This document shows, one piece after another, positions 7,833-17,228 of a stretch of DNA of 43,599 bases; within the stretch, counting starts at the first letter, position 1, and each line of letters begins with the position of its first letter. Location of the stretch: assembly GCA_036266835.1 (NCBI GenBank), contig DATAXD010000019.1, positions 1-43,599 on the forward strand, written 5' to 3'. The notes beneath the pieces are model-generated. The model worked only from the letters and a program-made list of their open reading frames with translations, ran no database searches and had not been told where the DNA came from. This DNA is from Galbitalea sp036266835. GTDB taxonomy: Bacteria; Actinomycetota; Actinomycetes; Actinomycetales; Microbacteriaceae. The translations under genes were made by a program, and so were the position numbers.

Positions 7833-8789
7833 TCAGCGAGTCGCGGCGTGAATTCTTGCGAGGTCTGCGGCGCCAACGACACCTGCATTGTTGACCAGTT
7901 CGGCGGTCGCAAACCTGGGCTCCGGATGAAATCCACGGGCCGGCAGGTGCGCAACAAATGACTCGCGGATCGGGTCAAGCAGCACATCACCGGCCACGGC
8001 AACTCCCCCGCCGAACACAAACACCTGCGGATCGAGCACGGCGGCGAGGCTCGCACAGGCGGCACCGAGCCAGCCGCCGAGTTCGCGAAGAGCCTGCAGC
8101 GCGCCCGGATCTCCCGCCGCGACGAGTTCACCGACCTGATCGCCCGTGAGTTCCCCGGATGCTGCGCGGGCGTCCGCAAGAGCGAGACCGATTCCGCCGA
8201 CATCCGCGATCGCGTTAGCCATCCGCAGGAGCGCACGTCCGGATCCGTATTGTTCGATGCATCCGCGGGCACCGCAACCGCAGGGCAGTCCGTCGGGAAC
8301 CACGCGAAGGTGACCGATCTCCGCGCCAGCGCCGAATCCGCCCCGAAACAGACGATCCTCGGTGACGATCGCACCGCCGACACCCGTACCGATCGTCAGC
8401 ATCGTCATGTCGCTGTAAAGCCGTCCAGCACCGAAGCGGAATTCGGCCCATCCAGCAGCGTTAGCGTCGTTGTCGACCGTGATGTCGAGGTCGAGTCGCT
8501 GTTGCAGGCGTTCGCGAAGGGGTTCGTTGCGCCAGTTGATGTTCGGGGCGTAGTACACGGTCGACTGGGCGGCATCGATGAACCCCGCGGCCGCGACACC
8601 GGCCGCGGCAACCTCTCGGTCCTGCGCGAGTCGCTGAACCATCTCGACGACGGTTTCGATGATCGCATCGGGGTTCGCGGCATCCGTGGGGCGACGGTCT
8701 TCCGCGAGGATCTCGCCCTCGTCGCTCACCAGCGCGCCCGCGATCTTCGTCCCGCCGATATCAATTCCGATGGCGTGCACGAACCCCAA
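7833..8789 (-). CDS. ROK-family glucokinase
   Basis: A 318-residue cytosolic sugar kinase expected to phosphorylate glucose to glucose 6-phosphate. The N-terminal phosphate-binding loop is GIDIGGTK. The catalytic region is DNDANAAGWAE, the nucleotide-binding TIGTGVGGAIV follows, and the ROK zinc signature CGCGARGCIEQ is complete. Length and order fit actinobacterial ROK glucokinases rather than regulators, because there is no N-terminal helix-turn-helix. The frame opens with TTG 8789. GTG 8780 is an equally good start (MHAIGIDIGGT), and neither has a strong Shine-Dalgarno. It is first of the glucokinase-plsC-aroG run and divergent from the acyl-CoA ligase gene, with 95 bases between. Polyphosphate versus ATP use cannot be read directly. 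Confidence 0.92.
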   Translation of the reverse strand: MGFVHAIGIDIGGTKIAGALVSDEGEILAEDRRPTDAANPDAIIETVVEMVQRLAQDREVAAAGVAAAGFIDAAQSTVYYAPNINWRNEPLRERLQQRLDLDITVDNDANAAGWAEFRFGAGRLYSDMTMLTIGTGVGGAIVTEDRLFRGGFGAGAEIGHLRVVPDGLPCGCGARGCIEQYGSGRALLRMANAIADVGGIGLALADARAASGELTGDQVGELVAAGDPGALQALRELGGWLGAACASLAAVLDPQVFVFGGGVAVAGDVLLDPIRESFVAHLPARGFHPEPRFATAELVNNAGVVGAADLARIHAATR

Positions 8790-8884
8790 GCTTAGTGAAA
8801 CCGAATTGGTCCCTCGCGCCGAACCCGGTCCGAGGGGAGATTAGAGTGAGTCTCTAGGAATTAGCGGCTTTTCAGGGAGATACC

Positions 8885-10729
8885 GTGCAGCAATTTGACA
8901 TGCCAGCCGCCGCGCCGGCACAGCCCGATGCCAACGCGACAGACCTGCTCATGGAGCGTGTGAAGGCCACCCCCGACCTGGCGATCTTCGCGCTGCCTCA
9001 GCCCGACGGCACGTGGACGGACGTGACGGCGACCGAATTCCTCGACCAGGTTCGTGCTCTCGCCAAGGGTCTCGTAGCGGCAGGCATCAAGCCCGGCGAC
9101 AAGATCGGTCTCATCTGCCGGACGCGGTACGAATGGACGCTGCTCGACTTCGCCAGCTGGTTCGCTGGCGCGATCCTGGTGCCGGTCTACGAGACCTCAT
9201 CGCCGCACCAGATTCACTTCGACATGCAGGACTCCGGCGCAATCGCCATGATCACCGAAACCGCCGAGCAGTTCGCACGATTCGACGAGGTCCACGGCGA
9301 TCTTCCGCTCATCAAGAGGGTATGGCAGATCGACCTCGGCGACCTCGACAAGCTGGCGGCATCCGGCAAGGACGTCACCGACGAGGAGATCGAGCGCCGC
9401 CGCAATCTTGCAAAGGGCTCGGACGTCGCCACCCTCATCTACACCGCGGGAACCACGGGCAACCCAAAGGGCTGTGTGCTCACGCACTCGAACTTCGTCG
9501 AGCTCACGCACAACGCGATGGCGGCGATCCCCGAAGTCGTCAACTCCAACTCGCGCACGCTCCTCTTCATCACGACGGCACACATCTTCGCCCGATTCAT
9601 CGCGGTGCTCTGCGTCGTCGGCGGGGTAAAGGTCGGGCACCAGGCGGACACCACACAGTTACTGCCGGCGATGGCGTCCTTCAAGCCGACATTCCTGCTC
9701 GCGGTGCCGCGTGTCTTCGAAAAGGTCTACAACTCGGCCGAACAGCGGGCCGAAGGCGACGGCCGCGGCAAGATCTTCCGCAAAGCCGCCCAGGTCGCGA
9801 TCGATCACTCCAAGGCCCTCGACGCCGGTCATGTTCCGGTGGGACTCGCGCTTCAGTTCGCGCTCTTCGATCGACTCGTGCTGTCGAAGCTGCGCGCCGC
9901 AATGGGCGGCGAGGTCAAGTACGCGGTTTCCGGGTCTGCGCCCCTCGGGCTGCGCCTCGGGCACTTCTATCGCAGTGTCGGGCTGACCATCCTCGAGGGC
10001 TACGGACTCACCGAGACGACCGCGCCGCTCACGGTCAACGTGCCCTCGAACTTCAAGATCGGAACGGTTGGCCCGCCGCTTCCCGGCGTCTCCATCCGCA
10101 TCGCCGAGGACGGCGAGATCGAGGGCAAGGGCGTCGACATCTTCCAGGGCTACTGGAAGAACGACAAAGCGACCAAGGAGGTCTTCGATGACGGCTGGTT
10201 CCGCACCGGCGACATCGGAAGCCTCGATGAGGATGGCTACCTGACGATCACTGGACGTAAGAAGGAAATCATCGTCACCGCGGGCGGCAAGAACGTTTCG
10301 CCCGCCGCGCTGGAGGATCCGATTCGTGCGAATCCGATCATCAGCCAGGTCGTCTGCGTCGGCGAGCAGAAGCCGTTCATCGGCGCACTGGTCACCCTGG
10401 ATGCCGAGATGCTGCCGACCTGGCTCAAGAACAACGGCCAGGACGCGGACATGACCCTGGCGGACGCCGCGAAGGATCCCGCAGTGATTGCCGAAGTGCA
10501 GAAGTCGATCGATGCAGCGAACTCGCATGTTTCACGAGCCGAATCGATCCGCAAGTTCGTCATCCTGCGCGAGGACTTCACCGAGTCCGGCGGTCACATG
10601 ACGCCGAAGTTCAGCATCAAGCGCGGCGCGATCCTGAAGGATTACTCGAGCACGATCGAAGAGCTGTACGCCGGCTCAGCCGTCGACACCGAGGCCGTCA
10701 ACACCGAGGCCGTCAAGCAGGTCAAGTAG
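8885..10729 (+). CDS. Long-chain acyl-CoA synthetase (AMP-forming)
   Basis: A 614-residue enzyme of the ANL superfamily that activates fatty acids to acyl-CoA through an acyl-AMP intermediate. Motifs are complete and in order. They are the P-loop-like LIYTAGTTGNPKGCVLTHSNF, the acyl-pocket YGLTETTAP, GWFRTGDIG with the ATP aspartate, the hinge DGYLTITGRKKEI, and the C-terminal GKNVSPAALED. The segment following VCVGEQKPFIGALVTLD resembles FadD15-type proteins. The start is GTG 8885, with AGGGAGA just upstream. The extreme C-terminus has a short duplicated DTEAV/NTEAV encoded by a direct repeat of about 15 bases. The gene ends 16 bases from the convergent deformylase gene. It may supply acyl-CoA for the neighbouring phospholipid acyltransferase, which is inference. 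Confidence 0.94.
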   Translation: MQQFDMPAAAPAQPDANATDLLMERVKATPDLAIFALPQPDGTWTDVTATEFLDQVRALAKGLVAAGIKPGDKIGLICRTRYEWTLLDFASWFAGAILVPVYETSSPHQIHFDMQDSGAIAMITETAEQFARFDEVHGDLPLIKRVWQIDLGDLDKLAASGKDVTDEEIERRRNLAKGSDVATLIYTAGTTGNPKGCVLTHSNFVELTHNAMAAIPEVVNSNSRTLLFITTAHIFARFIAVLCVVGGVKVGHQADTTQLLPAMASFKPTFLLAVPRVFEKVYNSAEQRAEGDGRGKIFRKAAQVAIDHSKALDAGHVPVGLALQFALFDRLVLSKLRAAMGGEVKYAVSGSAPLGLRLGHFYRSVGLTILEGYGLTETTAPLTVNVPSNFKIGTVGPPLPGVSIRIAEDGEIEGKGVDIFQGYWKNDKATKEVFDDGWFRTGDIGSLDEDGYLTITGRKKEIIVTAGGKNVSPAALEDPIRANPIISQVVCVGEQKPFIGALVTLDAEMLPTWLKNNGQDADMTLADAAKDPAVIAEVQKSIDAANSHVSRAESIRKFVILREDFTESGGHMTPKFSIKRGAILKDYSSTIEELYAGSAVDTEAVNTEAVKQVK

Positions 10730-10745
10730 CAACTTAGCGAGGGTG

Positions 10746-11237
10746 CTAAAACCAGGGCGCCTGACGGATCGCCCGCATCGCCTCGCGCTTGGTTTCGGGT
10801 TCCAGGCCCTCGATGTAGAGGTGACCGGCGAGGTGATCGGTCTCGTGCTGCAGCGCCTGGGCAAGGACGCCCTCGCCGCTCAGCTCCGCCGAATTGCCGT
10901 CGAGATCGATTCCCCTCACCCGGGCAAACGGATAACGCTTGCGGGGAAAGTAGAACCCAGGAACTGACAGGCAGCCCTCCTCGACGAGCTCGAGCTCGCC
11001 GCTGGTCTCGATGACCTCAGGATTGATGATGTAGCCGATGTCGCCGTCGATGTTGTAGCTGAATGCGGCAAGGCTCACCCCGATCTGGTTCGCGGCGAGT
11101 CCGGCGCGTCCGGGAACCTCGACCGTCTCGAGCAGGTCCTCGATGAGGCCTTTGACTCGCGGATCACCGGGCGCGATCGGATCGCAGACGGAGCGGAGAA
11201 CGGGGTCGCCGAACAACCTGATCTGTCGTTCCGTCAT
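10746..11237 (-). CDS. def: Peptide deformylase
   Basis: A 163-residue metalloenzyme that removes the N-formyl group from nascent proteins at the ribosome. The three catalytic motifs are present. Motif 1 is GLAANQIGV (residues about 46-54, with RAG in place of the usual GVG before it). Motif 2 is EGCLSVPG with the metal cysteine, and motif 3 is QHETDHLAGHLY with the two metal histidines and catalytic Glu. Length is typical of the actinobacterial form. The ATG start follows the stop of the MinD-like gene by only five bases, so the two are probably co-transcribed and the ribosome site lies in the end of that gene. It is convergent with the acyl-CoA ligase gene. Confidence 0.95.
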   Translation of the reverse strand: MTERQIRLFGDPVLRSVCDPIAPGDPRVKGLIEDLLETVEVPGRAGLAANQIGVSLAAFSYNIDGDIGYIINPEVIETSGELELVEEGCLSVPGFYFPRKRYPFARVRGIDLDGNSAELSGEGVLAQALQHETDHLAGHLYIEGLEPETKREAMRAIRQAPWF

Positions 11238-11242
11238 TCGCC

Positions 11243-12736
11243 CTACGCGTCTCCACGCATGCTGTCCCGACGAACAGGCAGCCCATCCATCACCAGAGCC
11301 GCAAGGTCGCGCGCCGAGCTTCGGGTCAGTGGTCGCAGGTCTTTGTAGTTGACGATCGAACCAGCCGCGAGATGCTGGTCGTACGGCATCCGTACGACCG
11401 CCCGAACACGCGAATTGAAGTGCGCCTCGATCTCCTCGAGTTTAACCAGCGTGGTCGCGTGGGTCGCCGTGTTGATAGCCACGACGGCGTTGCGTGCCAG
11501 CTCGGGATATCCGTTGGACTCCAGCCAGGTCAGCGTCTCGGATGCCAGACGGGCCTCGTCCACGCTCCCACCTGACACGATGACGACCGCGTCGGCGCGT
11601 TTCAGAGTCGCCGTCATCACGGAATGCACGATGCCGGTGCCGCAGTCGGTCAGCGCAACCGAGTAGTACTTCGCAGCCTGGTCGGCGACGATGTTGTAGT
11701 CGTCGTCATCGAAGGCGGCAGACAGCCGCGGATCCGTGTCCGAGGCGAGAACGTCGAGTCTCGTCTCATCGCGCGAGACCATCTCGGAGAAATCCGTGAA
11801 GCCGTAGATGTCTTTGACCTGTCTCACGACATCGCGCACGGTTGAGTGCGTCGTTTTGGTGATGCGCTCCGCAAGCGTTCCCCGGTCTGGATTCGCGTCG
11901 ATCGCGATGACCCGGTCGTCCCGCACGCTCGCCATCGCCATCCCGAGGAGCGTAGTGACCGTTGTTTTGCCGACGCCGCCCTTTCGCGTGAAAACCGGAA
12001 TGAATCGAGTTCCGCCTTCGAACTGTTTGTTGATGCGCGCGTCGAGTGCCTTGCGCTCTCGGACCCGAGTCGAGTCCCCGACGTTGATCAGGTGCGCGGA
12101 GGCACGGTAGGCAAGTTCGGGCCAGAAACCCTCTGGGGCCGGGCGGCGCTTCCTTCGCACGTTGATAAGCCGCGCGTTCGTGAGCATCGCGGACGTCTCC
12201 GCGGTCGCGGGATCCGGCAGTGCCGGCGGAGTGTCGACGACCACCGAGCGGGTGACCACTCGCGATCCGTCGCCCGGCAGGGGGATGATCTCCTGCGGTC
12301 CGGTCGTCGTCGCCGTTTCGGACAGGGGGCCGCTTTGCGCGGTGAGCGCCGGTGACTCGACCGTGGCCACGACCTTGAGCACCGTCGTTGTCGTCGGTTC
12401 GGACGGATCGATCATGGTCGGGTCGACCGGGACGTGGTGAATCGCCACGGCGAGCTCGTGCTCCGGTGCCTCGTGAACCTGTGGCGGGAGATCGATGCTG
12501 AACTTGACCGTCTCCGGGAGCGGGGTCGGTGCGATGCGTTGGTTGATTGGACGGCGCTGGATGGTGCGCGTCTGCCCCCCTACTGCACTCCCACTGCCGC
12601 GAGTAGTTGGTGTCGCGGATGCCGAGGATGGCGCATCCGATGCATCCGCTGTCTCGGTGGCCGGTTCTCGCTTGCCGGTACTCGACTTCGTCGCGTCCGC
12701 GCTCGATTGCTCAGAAATTTTTTGCTGTGTCGCCAA
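11243..12736 (-). CDS. MinD/ParA-like ATPase with long disordered N-terminus
   Basis: A 497-residue protein in two parts. Residues 1 to about 215 are Ser/Thr/Pro/Ala-rich and low in complexity, with no recognised domain. The C-terminal part is a deviant-Walker P-loop ATPase. It shows KGGVGKTT (RKGGVGKTTVTTLLGMAMA), Walker A' AIDANPDRG, and a Walker B-like VALTDCGTGI. Such ATPases position chromosomes, division sites or secretion machinery, and this layout recalls EspI-type and actinobacterial MinD-like proteins. No type VII secretion gene is nearby. The start is TTG 12736, with AGGGA about nine bases upstream. It lies 71 bases downstream of pyc and five bases upstream of def, all on one strand. 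Family assignment is firm; the cargo is unknown. Confidence 0.85.
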   Translation of the reverse strand: MATQQKISEQSSADATKSSTGKREPATETADASDAPSSASATPTTRGSGSAVGGQTRTIQRRPINQRIAPTPLPETVKFSIDLPPQVHEAPEHELAVAIHHVPVDPTMIDPSEPTTTTVLKVVATVESPALTAQSGPLSETATTTGPQEIIPLPGDGSRVVTRSVVVDTPPALPDPATAETSAMLTNARLINVRRKRRPAPEGFWPELAYRASAHLINVGDSTRVRERKALDARINKQFEGGTRFIPVFTRKGGVGKTTVTTLLGMAMASVRDDRVIAIDANPDRGTLAERITKTTHSTVRDVVRQVKDIYGFTDFSEMVSRDETRLDVLASDTDPRLSAAFDDDDYNIVADQAAKYYSVALTDCGTGIVHSVMTATLKRADAVVIVSGGSVDEARLASETLTWLESNGYPELARNAVVAINTATHATTLVKLEEIEAHFNSRVRAVVRMPYDQHLAAGSIVNYKDLRPLTRSSARDLAALVMDGLPVRRDSMRGDA

Positions 12737-12807
12737 AAGAAGGGTTCCCTATCTGTGGTCAACTGAAAATTGTACCGTCGAAGCGGAAACCGAACCTGAG
12801 GTTGTCC

Positions 12808-15800
12808 TCAGCCGAGCTCAACGATAAGGTCGCCGGCGTCCACCTGCTGCGTCTTAGGGATCGCAACCCGCTTCACCGTGCCCGCGATAGGAGCCGTGAT
12901 TGCGGCCTCCATTTTCATTGCCTCGATGGATGCGACGGGCTGGCCGGCAGCTACCGTTGCACCCTCTTCTACCTGGAGGGTGACGACACCGGAGAACGGG
13001 GCCGCGATATGGCCGGGTTTCGTCGGATCGGCCTTTTCGGCCGCGGTGGTCTCCACGCGCACACCACGATCCCGAACAAACACCGGCCGCAACTGACCGT
13101 TCATGATGGTCATGACGGTGCGCATTCCCTTTTCGTCTGCCTCGCCAATCGCCTCCAGTCCGACGTACAGGCTGACGCCTTTGCTCATCTCGATGACGTG
13201 CTCGGTGCCCTGGCTGAGGCCGTAAAGGTAGTCGGTGGTGTCGACGACTGACAGATCCCCGAACACCTCGCGGTTCTCTTCGAAGATTTTCGTCGGGCCT
13301 GGGAATAGTAGACGGTTGAGGGTGCGACGACGGGTCGCTGAATCGGCTTCCAGCTCCGCGCGGTCCTCGTCGGTCAGCTCCTCGACCCCGATCTTGACCG
13401 TCCGGCCTTTGAGAACCTTGGTACGGAACGGCTCCGGCCATCCGCCCGGCAGGTCGCCCAGCTCCCCAGCCATGAATCCGATCACCGAATCCGGGATGTC
13501 GTACTTCTGTGGGTTCGCTTCGAAGTCGGCCGGGTCGGCGTCGGCAGCAGCGAGCGCGAGCGCGAGATCGCCTACCACCTTCGATGACGGCGTGACTTTG
13601 GGTGGTCGACCGAGGATGCGGCTGGCCGCCGCGTAGAGGTCTTCGATCTTCTCGAACTGATCGGCGAGGCCGAGAGCAATCGCCTGCTGGCGCAGGTTGG
13701 ACAGCTGGCCGCCGGGGATCTCATGCTTGTACACGCGCCCCGTGGGACCCGGCAGCCCGGACTCGAAAGGTTTGTAGGCATGGCGCACCGCTTCCCAGTA
13801 CGGCTCGAGGTCTGAGACCGCCTGCAGTGAGATGCCGGTGTCTCGTTCGGTGTGCGCTAGCGCGGCCACCAGCGCGGATGCGGACGGCTGGCTCGTCGTT
13901 CCAGCCATCGGTGCGCTGGCGACATCCACTGCATCCGCCCCTGCCCGACTCGCGGCCAGCAGAGTGGCGAGCTGGCCGCCTGCCGTGTCGTGGGTGTGAA
14001 CGTGCACGGGTAGATCGAAACGGTCCCGTAGCGCAATGACGAGTTTCTCTGCGGCTTCGGCACGCAGGAGCCCGGCCATGTCTTTGATGGCGATGATGTG
14101 GGCTCCGGCCGCCACTATCTGCTCTGCCAGGCGAAGGTAGTAGTCGAGCGTGTACAGCGTCTCTGCCGGATCGAGCAGATCCGCCGTGTAACACAAAGCC
14201 ACCTCGGCGATGGTGCTCTGGGTGGCGAGAACCGACTCGATCGCGGGCTTCATCTGCGACACGTCGTTGAGTGCGTCGAAGATCCGGAAGATGTCGACGC
14301 CCGTCGCCGCGGCCTCGCGCACGAACGCGTCCGTGACCTCCGTCGGATAGGGCGTGTATCCCACGGTGTTGCGGCCGCGCAACAGCATCTGGATGTTGAT
14401 GTTGGGCAGTGCCTCGCGAAGCGCCGAAAGCCGTTCCCACGGGTCCTCGCCCAGGAAGCGCAACGCCACGTCGTACGTCGCGCCACCCCACGCTTCCACC
14501 GAAAGTAGTTCGGGGGTGAGCCTGGCGACGTAGGGTGCGATCGCGACGAGGTCTCGAGTGCGCACGCGAGTAGCCAGTAGCGACTGGTGTGCGTCACGCA
14601 TCGTCGTCTCGGTAACGGCCAGCGCGGTCTGCGCCCGCAGGGCAGCGGCGAATCCGACCGGCCCCAGCGCGAGCAGCCGCTGGCGCGATCCATCCGGCGC
14701 GGGCAAATCGATGTTGATCTTCGGGAGCTTGAGTGCAGGATTGATGATCCCGGCGCCGCTGCCGTTCGGCTGGTTGACGGTGACGTCCGCGAGCCAATTG
14801 AGCACCTTGGTTCCGCGGTCCTTCGACGGCCGGCCCTGGACCAGCCACGGACGTTCCTCGATGAACGCGGTGCTCAGATTCCCGGCAGCGAAGTCGGGGT
14901 CATCGAGCACCGCCTGCAGAAACGGAATGTTTGTCGTCACTCCACGCAGCCGGAACTCGGCAAGACCACGCTTGGCGCGCGTGACGGCGGCCGTGAAATC
15001 CCGGCCGCGGCAGGTCATCTTGACGAGCATCGAGTCGAAGTGCGGCGAGATCTGGGAGCCCGCGTTCATGGTTCCGCCGTCCAGCCGGATGCCTGCTCCG
15101 CCGGGCGATCGGTAGGTGGTGATCTTGCCGGTGTCCGGGCGGAATCCATCCGCCGGATCCTCGGTGGTGATGCGGCACTGCAGAGCTGCACCGCGAAGTC
15201 GGAGGTCCTTCTGGTCCAGTCCCAGGTCGGCGAGAGTCTCCCCCGCCGCGATACGCATCTGCGACTGCACGAGGTCGACATCGGTGACTTCTTCGGTCAC
15301 GGTGTGCTCAACCTGGATCCGCGGGTTCATCTCGATGAAGACGTGCTCACCCTGGTGTTCGCCCGCTGTGTCGAGCAGGAACTCGACCGTGCCTGCGTTC
15401 ACGTAGCCGATCGACTGTGCGAAGGCGATCGCATCGCGGTACATCGCCTGACGGGTCTTCTCGTCGAGGTTGGGCGCCGGTGCGATCTCGATGACCTTCT
15501 GATGCCGTCGCTGAACCGAGCAGTCCCGCTCGAACAGGTGCATCGTCGCTCCCGTTGCATCCGCAAGGATCTGTACCTCGATGTGCCGCGGGCGAACCAC
15601 CGCCTGCTCGAGGAACATGGTCGGATCGCCGAACGCGCTGTCGGCCTCGCGCATCGCCGCCTCGAGCGCGTCCCGCAGGTCCTCTTTCTTCTCGACCCGC
15701 CGCATCCCTCGACCGCCGCCGCCGGCAACGGCCTTGGCGAAGATCGGGAACCCGATGGCGTCGGCTCCCGCAAGCAGTTCGTCGATGTCGCGCGACGCGG

Positions 15801-16206
15801 GCGTCGAGCGAAGCACGGGCACGCCCGCCTCGATCGCGTGCTCCTTTGCGGTGACCTTGTTGCCTGCCATCTCGAGGACGCTCGTGGGCGGACCGATGAA
15901 GGTGATTCCGGCATCCGCCGCCGCCTGCGCCAGATCGGGATTCTCCGACAGGAAGCCGTAGCCGGGGTAGATGGCATCGGCGCCGGATTCCTTGGCTACC
16001 CGGATGATTTCAGACACGTCCAGGTAGGCGCGGACCGGATGACCCGGCTCGCCGATTTGGTACGCCTCGTCCGCCTTCATCCGGTGCGCAGAATTGCGAT
16101 CTTCGTAGGGGAACACAGCCACGGTCGCAGCGCCCAGCTCGTAGGCCGCTCGCATTGCTCGGATCGCAATTTCGCCACGGTTCGCAACGAGGATCTTGCT
16201 GAACAT
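12808..16206 (-). CDS. pyc: Pyruvate carboxylase
   Basis: A full-length 1132-residue biotin enzyme that carboxylates pyruvate to oxaloacetate, the main anaplerotic step. Domain order is as in the single-chain family. The biotin carboxylase/ATP-grasp domain (about 1-450) begins MFSKILVANRGEIAIRAMRA and contains AGGGGRGMRRV and EMNPRIQVEHTVTEE. The carboxyltransferase TIM barrel (about 530-800) has TTMRDAHQSLLATRVRT and the metal-binding HTHDTAGGQ. The conserved PYC/OADA domain follows, and a biotinyl domain ends the chain with biotinylated Lys1098 in EAMKMEA. The ATG start has GGAAGGGA four bases upstream. The leader (to about 16370) contains GC-rich hairpins, described separately. It heads a leftward run pyc-MinD-like-def and is divergent from parA. 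Confidence 0.98.
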   Translation of the reverse strand: MFSKILVANRGEIAIRAMRAAYELGAATVAVFPYEDRNSAHRMKADEAYQIGEPGHPVRAYLDVSEIIRVAKESGADAIYPGYGFLSENPDLAQAAADAGITFIGPPTSVLEMAGNKVTAKEHAIEAGVPVLRSTPASRDIDELLAGADAIGFPIFAKAVAGGGGRGMRRVEKKEDLRDALEAAMREADSAFGDPTMFLEQAVVRPRHIEVQILADATGATMHLFERDCSVQRRHQKVIEIAPAPNLDEKTRQAMYRDAIAFAQSIGYVNAGTVEFLLDTAGEHQGEHVFIEMNPRIQVEHTVTEEVTDVDLVQSQMRIAAGETLADLGLDQKDLRLRGAALQCRITTEDPADGFRPDTGKITTYRSPGGAGIRLDGGTMNAGSQISPHFDSMLVKMTCRGRDFTAAVTRAKRGLAEFRLRGVTTNIPFLQAVLDDPDFAAGNLSTAFIEERPWLVQGRPSKDRGTKVLNWLADVTVNQPNGSGAGIINPALKLPKINIDLPAPDGSRQRLLALGPVGFAAALRAQTALAVTETTMRDAHQSLLATRVRTRDLVAIAPYVARLTPELLSVEAWGGATYDVALRFLGEDPWERLSALREALPNINIQMLLRGRNTVGYTPYPTEVTDAFVREAAATGVDIFRIFDALNDVSQMKPAIESVLATQSTIAEVALCYTADLLDPAETLYTLDYYLRLAEQIVAAGAHIIAIKDMAGLLRAEAAEKLVIALRDRFDLPVHVHTHDTAGGQLATLLAASRAGADAVDVASAPMAGTTSQPSASALVAALAHTERDTGISLQAVSDLEPYWEAVRHAYKPFESGLPGPTGRVYKHEIPGGQLSNLRQQAIALGLADQFEKIEDLYAAASRILGRPPKVTPSSKVVGDLALALAAADADPADFEANPQKYDIPDSVIGFMAGELGDLPGGWPEPFRTKVLKGRTVKIGVEELTDEDRAELEADSATRRRTLNRLLFPGPTKIFEENREVFGDLSVVDTTDYLYGLSQGTEHVIEMSKGVSLYVGLEAIGEADEKGMRTVMTIMNGQLRPVFVRDRGVRVETTAAEKADPTKPGHIAAPFSGVVTLQVEEGATVAAGQPVASIEAMKMEAAITAPIAGTVKRVAIPKTQQVDAGDLIVELG

Positions 16207-16239
16207 GCGGTCCCTTCCGTTTCTTAGGTAACTCTAAGG

Positions 16240-16280
16240 CGGCGCCGCGAGGCTCCAGTTGGCAGGCAGCCAACTTGGAG
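16240..16280 (-). promoter_or_regulatory. Hairpins in the pyc leader region
   Basis: Upstream of pyc, arms CTCCAGTTGGC (16253-16263) and GCCAACTTGGAG (16269-16280) pair over 11 base pairs with one bulged base and a five-base loop. Just nearer the gene is the ten-base palindrome GCGGCGCCGC. Both could form in the pyc mRNA leader if transcription starts beyond 16280. No known riboswitch class is recognised. Confidence 0.3.
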
Positions 16281-16370
16281 AGCAACGCGGTTCTGACAGC
16301 GGTGGCAGATCCCTTAGGTGACGCAGATACGACGCGCGACCACATTTAGGTTCTTTAAGACTAGTAAAGG

Positions 16371-16376
16371 TATCGT
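16371..16376 (+). promoter_or_regulatory. -10 element of parA (probable leaderless start)
   Basis: TATCGT ends eight bases before GTG 16385, and no Shine-Dalgarno precedes the start. This arrangement is typical of leaderless actinobacterial transcripts. The -35 region is not convincing. Confidence 0.35.
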
Positions 16377-16384
16377 CGTGCATT

Positions 16385-17182
16385 GTGCATGTACTCAGCG
16401 TCAGCTCCCTTAAAGGGGGCGTGGGCAAGACCACGGTGACGCTGGGGCTGGCTTCGGCATCCTTCGCCCGCGGACTGCGCACCCTCGTTGTCGATCTGGA
16501 CCCGCAGTCCGACGTGTCGACCGGAATGGACATCAACGTCGCCGGCCACCTCAATGTCGCGGATGTGCTGGCCAGCCCGAAGGAAAAAATCGTCCGCGCC
16601 GCGATCGCCCCAAGCGGATGGACGCGGGGTCGATCCGGGAAGATCGATGTGCTGATCGGGTCACCGTCTGCGATCAACTTCGATGGACCGCATCCGAGCA
16701 TCCGCGACATCTGGAAGCTCGAAGAGGCGTTGGCCAACGTCGAGGACGACTACGACCTCGTGCTCGTCGACTGCGCGCCGTCGCTGAACGCGCTGACCCG
16801 CACAGCCTGGGCGGCGAGCGACCGGGTCACGGTCGTCACAGAGCCGGGCCTGTTCTCGGTGGCGGCGGCGGATCGCGCGCTTCGGGCCATTGAGGAGATT
16901 CGTCGCGGACTGTCTCCGAGGCTGCAGCCGCTCGGCATTATCGTCAATCGTGCGAGAGTCCAGTCGCTGGAGCACCAGTTTCGTATCAAGGAACTGCGCG
17001 ATATGTTCGGTCCGCTCGTGCTCAGCCCGCAACTGCCGGAACGCACGTCTCTGCAGCAGGCGCAGGGTGCCGCGAAGCCGCTGCACATCTGGCCGGGCGA
17101 AAGCGCCCAGGAAATGGCGCGCAACTTCGACCAGCTCCTCGAGCGTGTAATGCGCACGGCCCGCCTGGGCGAGTTCGCCTAA
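16385..17182 (+). CDS. ParA-family partition ATPase (orphan)
   Basis: A 265-residue ParA/Soj-type ATPase. The deviant Walker A motif KGGVGKTTVTLGLA begins near residue 10, followed by Walker A' VVDLDPQSDVSTG and Walker B YDLVLVDCAPSLN. The rest (IIVNRARVQSLEHQFRIKELR) is a normal ParA C-terminal half. The start is GTG 16385, because KGGVGKTT must sit about ten residues in. No parB or parS-like gene lies beside it, so it is not a plasmid-type or oriC parAB locus. It lies divergent from pyc and convergent with a MerR-type regulator in a division-related neighbourhood. An accessory positioning role is plausible but not shown. Confidence 0.88.
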   Translation: MHVLSVSSLKGGVGKTTVTLGLASASFARGLRTLVVDLDPQSDVSTGMDINVAGHLNVADVLASPKEKIVRAAIAPSGWTRGRSGKIDVLIGSPSAINFDGPHPSIRDIWKLEEALANVEDDYDLVLVDCAPSLNALTRTAWAASDRVTVVTEPGLFSVAAADRALRAIEEIRRGLSPRLQPLGIIVNRARVQSLEHQFRIKELRDMFGPLVLSPQLPERTSLQQAQGAAKPLHIWPGESAQEMARNFDQLLERVMRTARLGEFA

Positions 17183-17192
17183 ATCCTCTGTC

Positions 17193-17223
17193 TCCCCAGT
17201 TTCCCGTTGCGGGAAAATGGGGA
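17193..17223. terminator. Bidirectional terminator between parA and merR
   Basis: Arms TCCCCAGTTTCCCG (17193-17206) and CGGGAAAATGGGGA (17210-17223) form a 14-base stem with one mismatch and a three-base loop. It sits between the convergent parA and MerR genes and could end both transcripts. There is no long T run, as is common in high-GC actinobacteria. Confidence 0.75.
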
Positions 17224-17228
17224 CCGGG

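Noticed and set aside
10732..10765. Terminator between the acyl-CoA ligase and deformylase genes
   Set aside because: Only about five base pairs (TAGCA/TGCTA) with a long loop; too weak to call.
12796..12811. Hairpin CTGAGG/CCTCAG at the end of pyc
   Set aside because: A six-base stem with a four-base loop that overlaps the pyc stop codon and lacks a T run; not convincing as a terminator.
14587..16227. A 546-codon open frame on the + strand opposite pyc
   Set aside because: Antisense to the intact pyruvate carboxylase, with no recognisable motif and no plausible start.
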